64,000 nt of DNA from the NCBI GenBank assembly GCA_001687465.1, contig LVLI01000170.1, forward strand, positions 52,886 through 116,885, written 5' to 3'. Within the stretch, counting starts at the first letter, position 1, and the number at the start of each line of letters is the position of its first letter. The notes under the pieces are model-generated. The model saw only the letters and a program-made list of their open reading frames with translations. It was not told where the DNA came from and did no database searches. A program made the translations under genes and the position numbers. Origin of the DNA: Halocafeteria seosinensis (taxonomy: Eukaryota > Sar > Bigyra > Bicosoecida). Shown here in pieces: positions 57,425 through 64,000 of the stretch.

Positions 57425-57794
57425 GATGCTTCAACCACTATCGAGGTTGACAAGACTGGCCCTGGAACATTGTCATAGTGCAGTGGTAGAGCGTGGAAGT
57501 ACATCTCCGTTGACTTCACTGCTGTGTTTGTGGCTTAAACAATGTCCACGAGTGGACTTGACGAACGACTGGTTTCCCCCTCTGGCTAAGCTGCGAACTT
57601 TACGCCTCGACGATCGTATCTGCCCTGACCAATTTCCTCATGTCAGAATCACTTTGCCCCAAAATCTTGAGCCATTTCCAAACGGGCGAAGAGGAACTAA
57701 AACTGGGGTGAACGTTCAAATGATGGTGGAAATGTGTCCTTGCGGGACAATATTATTCCGCGCAATCAGGGAGCGGCAGCGAGTTGCTGATTAA
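57425..57794 (+). pseudogene. Fragment with leucine-rich repeats
   Basis: The frame contains LSRLTRLALEHC, LTSLLCLWLKQC and LAKLRTLRLDD, spaced like leucine-rich repeats of 20-25 residues. It starts inside the tandem repeat, has no convincing N-terminus and stops after about 120 residues. It could be the last exon of a lost gene. Confidence 0.35.
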
Positions 57795-58410
57795 AAGGGT
57801 ACAAATCAGTCTATCTCAACCGTCTTAGCTAGGTTACATGGTGCCTCATGTACACGACTCATTCTCTCCGAAAACATATCCTGAGCGTATATATGTGGAA
57901 AGCAATCCAATTAACATGTGGGATATTCTGAAGTTGCACCCCTGTGTACAGTTAACCCTGTGCATGTGAGTAGTAGTATTGCTCCTACTAACGAAGTCTG
58001 AAATGGTACTGTGGTACGCGCTAAGGTAGACCGTGTGTGGGGTAAGACCTACCCCGAACAACATCTTCACGTTGTGGTATATCAACGTGAGAGACAGTTT
58101 GGCCATCATCAGCATTCGAAAGTTCCGCATCTTCTTTGTTCCCCAGCGAGAATCGGGTGCTTGCCTGGCAATTCCTCTTAGGACATAGTCTCTATCATGA
58201 ATTGAGAATAAACTTTAGAGTATCAGCAGAGAAGTACCCGGTAGTAGTAAAGCTTATACACGCATATATAGCGGGCTAGTAGTTCTGTCCGAGGTGTCAT
58301 TAGAGCGGATATCTTACTACGCGTAGGTGCATGGAAAGTATAGTTCGTAAGACGTTGCCACTTGCACCTCATACGTTGGTATTAAGTGGTATCAGTGGTA
58401 GTATCTAGTA
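57795..58410. other. Spacer without a recognisable gene
   Basis: No supported frame. A small hairpin-like sequence (tggggtaagacctacccc) occurs near 58036-58055. It lies directly upstream of the hAT-like gene and may include its left end, but no inverted terminus was identified. Confidence 0.35.
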
Positions 58411-58413
58411 GCA

Positions 58414-60290
58414 TGTCGGAGAGCGTTGCAGCAAGTGCCACAGACTCTGGCACAGAGATCGAAGGAGTTCAAGAATCCCAGGTATCTGGGCTTCCCGCTG
58501 CTAAGCCCGGAAAGCAGAATTCTCTTGCTCAAGTGTTCAATAAATCCCGAGCAGCTGCTCCTGTGTATTTCGAGCACCCAGTACGCGTATCTGCCCCCAG
58601 TAAGTGACACTACTAAGGAAGATTTCGCTGAACTTCTTGCCAAAAGCAGTCACTACTGTATTCATTCGTCATCCTGTGCTGGCTGTACTGTAGGATCGGC
58701 CGCTCCAGGTACGCCTAGAGCACGTTGGTCTCAGCGTCAAAGGACAGAAATCCGAAATTTTGATGGAACTGTTTCACCATGGGATAACGGTAGAAGGCAA
58801 GAAAGTGGCCAAATGCCTTCTCTGTGGCACTTGTATAGCTACAGGTGGGGCGAATAGGACTTCTAATTTGACCCGTCACATAAGGGACAAGACAGACTGT
58901 TCACTCCACTCACTCCTTTTCAGGTAAGTGCTAAGGAATTCCCGATGAATTCACATCCAAAATCTGCACTTTCTTCATCATGGTGAGCTTTGGCAGGGTA
59001 CTTTCTGAGCATGGAGAAATTACACAGAAGCCGTCTGTTTCCAGAACAGGGTCAGTTGTAAGTGCCTTCCCGAAGACAAAGCTGTCCCCCACCCAGGAAC
59101 GTGTCAATCGCTTGAATCTGGTGAAATATATTTGCAGGTATGCACCTTCATAATGTTCAGCGTGGCAATGAAAATTGCACTTGCAGTTTTCTTCCCATTT
59201 ACAGGAGGATGGACAAAATAAGTCCGTATACTAGCGACCACGGCAGCGCTGAGCTTCGTGTGTGGTTAAGTAGCATACAGTGTAACCACGGACCTATCGT
59301 GACGGATAAAACGCTGTTCCATAGTCTTATAGAATTGTACCGATGTACAACGTCTCAAGTCCAAGCGAAACTGCGCCAAACCAAGGACGAATTGAATTGG
59401 CTTGGACTTCTGGGATTCAGGAACGCATGGCATCGAGTACGGGGGGATGATCGGAACGTTCGTGTCCTCCGGCAGACTGGAAAAGGTCTGTTTTGGAGTG
59501 AGTCCGTTTAAAAATAACGTAAGTAATGCTGCAGCTGTGAAACGTTGGCTACGCGCTGTCATGGATGCATGTACAAATCGGAACACCGTCTTCTTCTTCT
59601 AACGAAACGACTTCTGGAGATAGCAGCAAAATATCCACTGTTTCAGATGAGGGAGCCAGCGTCAAGACGGCTCTTGAAGGGCTGGCCGCTTCCCACGTAA
59701 ACTGCTTTAATCACAAGTGAGTCCCTGCTCTAATACATTGTGCTATCAATTCAGGATTATACGGGTACTTGAACCAATACAGGCTTAACAACTGTCTTCA
59801 AAGGTCATTGGGAATCTCTGGCAAGGGTGGGAAGCCCTGTGATTTTGTCTTCACGGTTATTGGACAAATTTATTGCAAACTTGGTAGCAAGGGTAAGCAC
59901 GAGTTGTTTCTCACGCTGCAGAAACTCCTTGCTCCGGCCTCCCAACTTCCCCGTTGCAATTAATACGCCATTCCAAAACGCGTTGGACAGGCGTGTATGG
60001 CCTATTAGCTCGCCTGTATCGGTAAGCCTTTCCGAGATTGTCGCTGAAGAATTCACATCCTCTTGACTGTAGGATCTCCACGCAGGGTTCGCAATATGGT
60101 TGACTGTTTGCACTGTCCGAAAACCTGGTGCTGAACAATACTGAATGGTGCATTATAACCGAAGTGCTGGCAATTCTTCGGCCTTGCTTCGTAACTACGA
60201 AGCGTCTTGAAGCCATGGGTGCTACTTCCATGAGTGTGCCCATCCAAAAGGTCAGCAAAACATTAATTCTGTAGAACATCCAACATTTTT
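58414..60290 (+). pseudogene. hAT-type transposase gene with BED zinc finger, decayed or intron-split
   Basis: Pieces read in order on the plus strand. First is a Ser/Ala-rich N-terminus from 58414 ending near a GTAAGT donor. Next comes a BED zinc finger at about 58740-58910 (GITVEGKKVAKCLLCGTCIA then NRTSNLTRHIRDKTDC, giving C-x2-C and H with a following Cys). A piece with LSPTQERVNRLNLVKYICR follows, then a segment ending VSNAAAVKRWLRAVMDAC. The last piece, at about 60123-60270, reads NNTEWCIITEVLAILRPCFV then TTKRLEAMGATSM, the typical hAT motif (an EW followed by iL.Pf...T). Some breaks may be introns, since several have GT-AG edges, but stops and frame changes in the middle suggest decay. 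No terminal inverted repeats were found. Confidence 0.6.
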
Positions 60291-60576
60291 TCCACGACCA
60301 AGAGCATCAACGCATTGGCGTTCCTTGGAGTTCGTAACGCCGAACAACTTCAAGTTTTTGAGATGCGGAGGGTTTTTTTATAAGAGTTGCTGCTCTCCTT
60401 TTACACGTTGTTTGCAACTGGTCACACCCTTCAACACCGAGCGCATCAAGAGCTCGTTACAGCAATATTTCCATCCACGGCAGTTTGTAGAGAAAATATG
60501 TCCTTGGAAATAAGTGTAAAGAAAGCACACAAAGCGTTCATGGCGCCCGTGGCATCCGTTCATATACGGGGGTAGT

Positions 60577-63500
60577 ATGGCACTCTGTCCACAACGGGGA
60601 AATGTGCTGCCAAGTGCTCTCTTGGTGTTTTTCTATGCAATCACGCTGGAATGTAGCCTAATACCTACCGTCCACGCTTTTGGTACGTCTCTCAAAGCTT
60701 AATCAAACTTCATCGTCTGCGTAATGCACAACTTGCTGAGGTTGCACTTCAGATGTGGTGCCGGCAGCGCCTGAATGGGCTCCAGTACATGAATTCATTC
60801 GAAGACGTACCGCCATACAAGTAGCTTGGAAGCCCCCTCTAAATTTAGGATCAGCCCTAACCGGGTACCAGATTCATTACAGGCGCTTTGGTATATCATC
60901 GTGGATGGAAGTGCACGATGAAGACATTGGACGAGTCCGGAGTTTCACCAAACCCATTCAGGAAATATCATTTACAGAAGGTGCTCCTGCGACAGGCTCC
61001 TTTCAACTTGGCTATAAGCCACCGACAATGCACAATATAGAGACCAATTTGCGTTCCAGGACACCTATGATGCCGTTCAATGTCTCGGCGCAAGCTCTCC
61101 AGGAGGAATTGAACAAGCTCGATACGATAGAGCACGTTATAGTGAATCGGAAACAGAGAGTTGAAGGGCCTGGCAGCTGGTTGGTTACGTTTGAGATGTC
61201 CCCTCAGGTGAAAGCGGGAATCTTTTCCCAGCCACTACTTGTCCTTACGAGCAGTGTCACGGAGGAAGGATCAGAATATGCAAAGTCTCCCATACGAATA
61301 GATGTCGTGAGAGAAGCAGGTTTGGAAAATGCTTTTTGTACGAAGAATTGCAAACACAACGTGACGAATTTGATCCCTGGAACTAAATATCAGTTTCGTA
61401 TCAGAGCTGCAAATTCCGAAGGATATGGCCCCTACAGCCAATATTCCGAGGTCTTCCGCACTATTTCTCTTCCTATTCCTTCAACGCCCCGGGCACCACT
61501 ATTCGCTTCGGCGAGTGCTCATTCAATATCAGTCAGGATTACACCACCTGACGTTGCGTCATTGCTGGGAGAGGAAAATAAGGAGGGAAGAGGACAAGCA
61601 GTACTAGCCTTGTCGTCAGAGCATTTGCAAGGTATCCAAGCAGAGCTCGTCTATGCAGCGGTGAGCTCCAGTGGTGAGTCACCGAATTGGAGAACCGCTG
61701 ACGTGAGGCCATTTCCTATATCTCCAATCACTAAAAGACTGCTTTCAGACGCTTTGATTATGACCGCAAAAGACTTATTTCCAAACTCGGCGTATCAGTT
61801 TCAAGTGAGAGTTCAGAGTTCACAAGGTAGTAGCCCCTGGAGCGCTAGTAGTGAACAAATGATGACAGCGGCCGCACCTCCGTTGGCCCCAGTTGTCGAT
61901 ATTGACAAGACTGTGGGGGAAGAAGTTTCGCCTGTGTTAAGACAACGTGAGGTTCTAAACATTTCGACCACAACTGTTCCCCTCACTGGGTCTGCAAGTA
62001 ATGTTCCCAAAGAAAACGACTTGCTTCAGCCTTCTATAGCCGTCCCGCGCATAGTCACGGATGCGGTAACACATGACTCTATTAATCTCGTCTGGTTTCC
62101 GGCACAGACTCAAGGCAGTTTCGTACGTGGATACGATATTGAATATCGCCAAACATCGCCCAGCATTAAGGACTCAAGTCATCCTACTGTTTTTGGGGCT
62201 TCGTCAAGTTTTACCGTGAATGCAACCGACGACCTCCAGTTGCTAGACTTATGGAGAAGAGCAGCAACTGCTTTACCATCTGCTTCGGAAAGTGGCAGAA
62301 GGGAGATCCAGCACATAAAAACCCTTGCTACGGCTCAGGAACCAATCACTGGTGGCACCTTCTCCCTCAGTTGGCAGAAGGACGTGTTCAGTGGAGCCTT
62401 CGTATCCTCAGGCCCAATACCCTTCAATGCTTCAGCCGATCAGATGAGGACGGAATTGATGAAACTTCCCTCTATGGGGAGTGTGAATGTAAATAGAGAA
62501 AAATCTGCGGGTTCTTCTTATATATGGGCAGTGACTTTTGATTGGAGCGCTTTGGTAGGGGATAACGCTGTTCCAGGAGAAACAACTAAGGTAACGGATG
62601 GCAATAATGACCTTAGAGGTGACTTGCCTACTATTCGCGTCAATGGCCACGGCCTCCAAGGAGGATCCCCACTTTTGTCGGAGGGACCAATTGTTGCATT
62701 AGAAATTACCAAAGGACAGGTTCCTTTAGCACTAAAGTCGTACGAGGAGCTAAAAACTCAACCTTTTACAGGTGTGGCGACCCTTCTGTCGTATAGGGTC
62801 ACCAATCTTAAGCCTTTGGCAACGTATCAGTTACGAGTACGAGCCTTGTCTAATGAAGGAGCTGGGCAATGGTCTTCGCCTACAATGAGGATACGAACAG
62901 CCAGTCCCCCGCTTACCCCTGCCTCAAAATCGTCCGTTTTTGGCGCCGAGGGGACAATTTTCCCACCTCCCGCTTTCGAAGCACTGATCCCAGAGAGTGG
63001 TATACCCGAAAATTTGACCGGGGCGTTTTTTCAAGGAAGCAACGTCGCAGAGTTACCAACCGAAGTAACTGCCGATGAAGACTACGTTGTCGGCGTGGCA
63101 CAAGGTGGAATGAACAACACGAAGGGAGGAAACGGATTGGTAGTGGTGTACGCCGTTTCTCTCTCCACCGGATCCCGAAGACGCTTCGAATTCCGGTACA
63201 TTTCGGAAAATAGAATCAGGTCCATCCAGAGCTTTGAAGTACCCGCCCTGGATACGATCGCAGGAAGAGGTTTGTTACTAGAGACTAAGGTCTGGGGAGG
63301 CGGAGGAGGGGGAGCAGGGTCTTCAGGTAATGGAGGTTCGGGAGCATACGTGTTTGCAAAACTGCGCGCTTTTCCCGGGCAGATACTGGAGGTAGTAGTA
63401 GGTGGTGGTGGTAGTCCTGGCACAGCAGGTGCAGAAACAGATGGTGGATTTGGAGGAGGAGGGAACAGCGGAGCGCCAGCGCAGTTTCGAGGCGCAGGTG

Positions 63501-64000
63501 GTGGAGGAGCAAGCGCTATATTTATGTTTGGGAACGCGGAGAAAGCAAGTCCCCAAGATGAATCAATTTTCAGAATCCCTGTTGTTGTCGCGGGTGGAGG
63601 GGGCGGTGGAGGAAATACCAGATTCTGCTGTGCCCATGGCGGGGCTGGTGGGAATGAAAATTCTAGACAAACAATCTCTTTGGTGGGTCAAGGAGGGGAC
63701 GGAAAGTCGCCACATTCTTCCACCCCATTGACCGAGCGGATACGATTGTCCAGACGGGACACATTTGAAACGATGGATATTGAAGAACCCTTCTACAAGG
63801 CAACCACCTTTGCAACAGACGGTAATTTCAGCATCGTCGCAGGTGGGGGAGAGGGTGGCTCCCCACTCGGCGGCGGACAACGTGGGGAATCAGGCAGCTT
63901 CCAGTTTGCTGTTGAGCTTATTCGTTCCCCTGCTCAAAGCGGAAAATGGGGAGCGGGTGGTAAAGGAGGCTCCGGTATGCGCTCTGGGGGAGGCGGTGGA
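60577..64000 (+). CDS. Large secreted fibronectin-III protein with ALK/LTK-type glycine-rich domain, 3' end beyond window
   Basis: Exon 1 (60577-60682) encodes a signal peptide (LPSALLVFFYAITLECSL). Exon 2 (60753 to beyond the window) joins in phase and stays open for over 3.2 kb. Fibronectin type III domains are visible. The first runs from PEWAPVHEFIRRRTAIQVAW to KYQFRIRAANSEGYGPYS; later ones end YQFQVRVQSSQGSSPWS and YQLRVRALSNEGAGQWSSP. Inside the first and third are long inserts of one repeat type, with SAQALQEELNKLDTIEHVIV in one and SADQMRTELMKLPSMGSVNV in the other, each followed by a W-x-V-T-F strand. From about 63290 a glycine-rich domain starts (KVWGGGGGGAGSSG, GAYVFAKLRAFPGQILEVVV), closely like Pfam Gly_rich (PF12810) of ALK/LTK receptors. 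No membrane helix or kinase is inside the window. Confidence 0.8.

Overview
The window is nuclear DNA from a eukaryote. Most genes are split by short GT-AG introns (mostly 50-90 bp). The recognisable proteins are eukaryotic: tubulin cofactor D, the SSU-processome WD40 protein UTP13/TBL3, the telomere-capping subunit STN1, a PUF60-type splicing factor and a BPNT1-type phosphatase. Genes are close-packed on both strands. Several predicted secreted proteins carry Thr/Ser/Pro-rich stalks, which together with the short introns fits an alga or other protist. A red alga is only a guess, and I cannot name a species.

Layout. 1-4591 (-): tubulin-folding cofactor D, 3' end outside the window. 5151-16004: a head-to-head pair of large modular extracellular proteins, one membrane-anchored (-) and one apparently secreted (+). 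Both are built from seven copies of the same two-exon cysteine module, in the same order. I know no named family for it, and this is my main candidate for an undescribed system. 16194-19179 (-): a Nudix hydrolase and a seven-knuckle CCHC protein. 19338-20525: a 1.19-kb element with terminal inverted repeats. 21003-21917 (+): an unrecognised gene. 22283-22759: pieces copied from the 5' part of the UTP13 locus. 22820-24153 (-): a short secreted paralogue of the C-terminal domain of the membrane member of the pair. 24.98-25.33 kb: one copy of a gag-like repeat. 26473-35405: UTP13 (+), an EF-hand-like protein (-) and STN1 (-). 36007-37014 (+): a secreted Cys-rich protein. 37965-39338 (-): an LRR/U-box protein.

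39.68-50 kb is an accessory region. It holds a decayed element with SAP-like and chromodomain-like motifs, a broken GLUG-repeat surface-protein gene interrupted by a gag-like fragment, duplicated non-coding flanks, and an intact GLUG-repeat gene. 50606-57310 returns to ordinary genes: an alpha/beta hydrolase (+), PUF60 (-) and a BPNT1-like fusion (+), the last two starting 54 bp apart. 58.4-60.3 kb is a decayed hAT-type transposase with a BED finger. 60577 to the window end is the start of a large secreted fibronectin-III protein with a glycine-rich domain like that of ALK/LTK receptors.

The housekeeping genes show no shared pathway. The accessory genes share a theme: cell-surface or secreted repeat proteins that duplicate, lose or exchange C-terminal parts, and lie among mobile-element debris.
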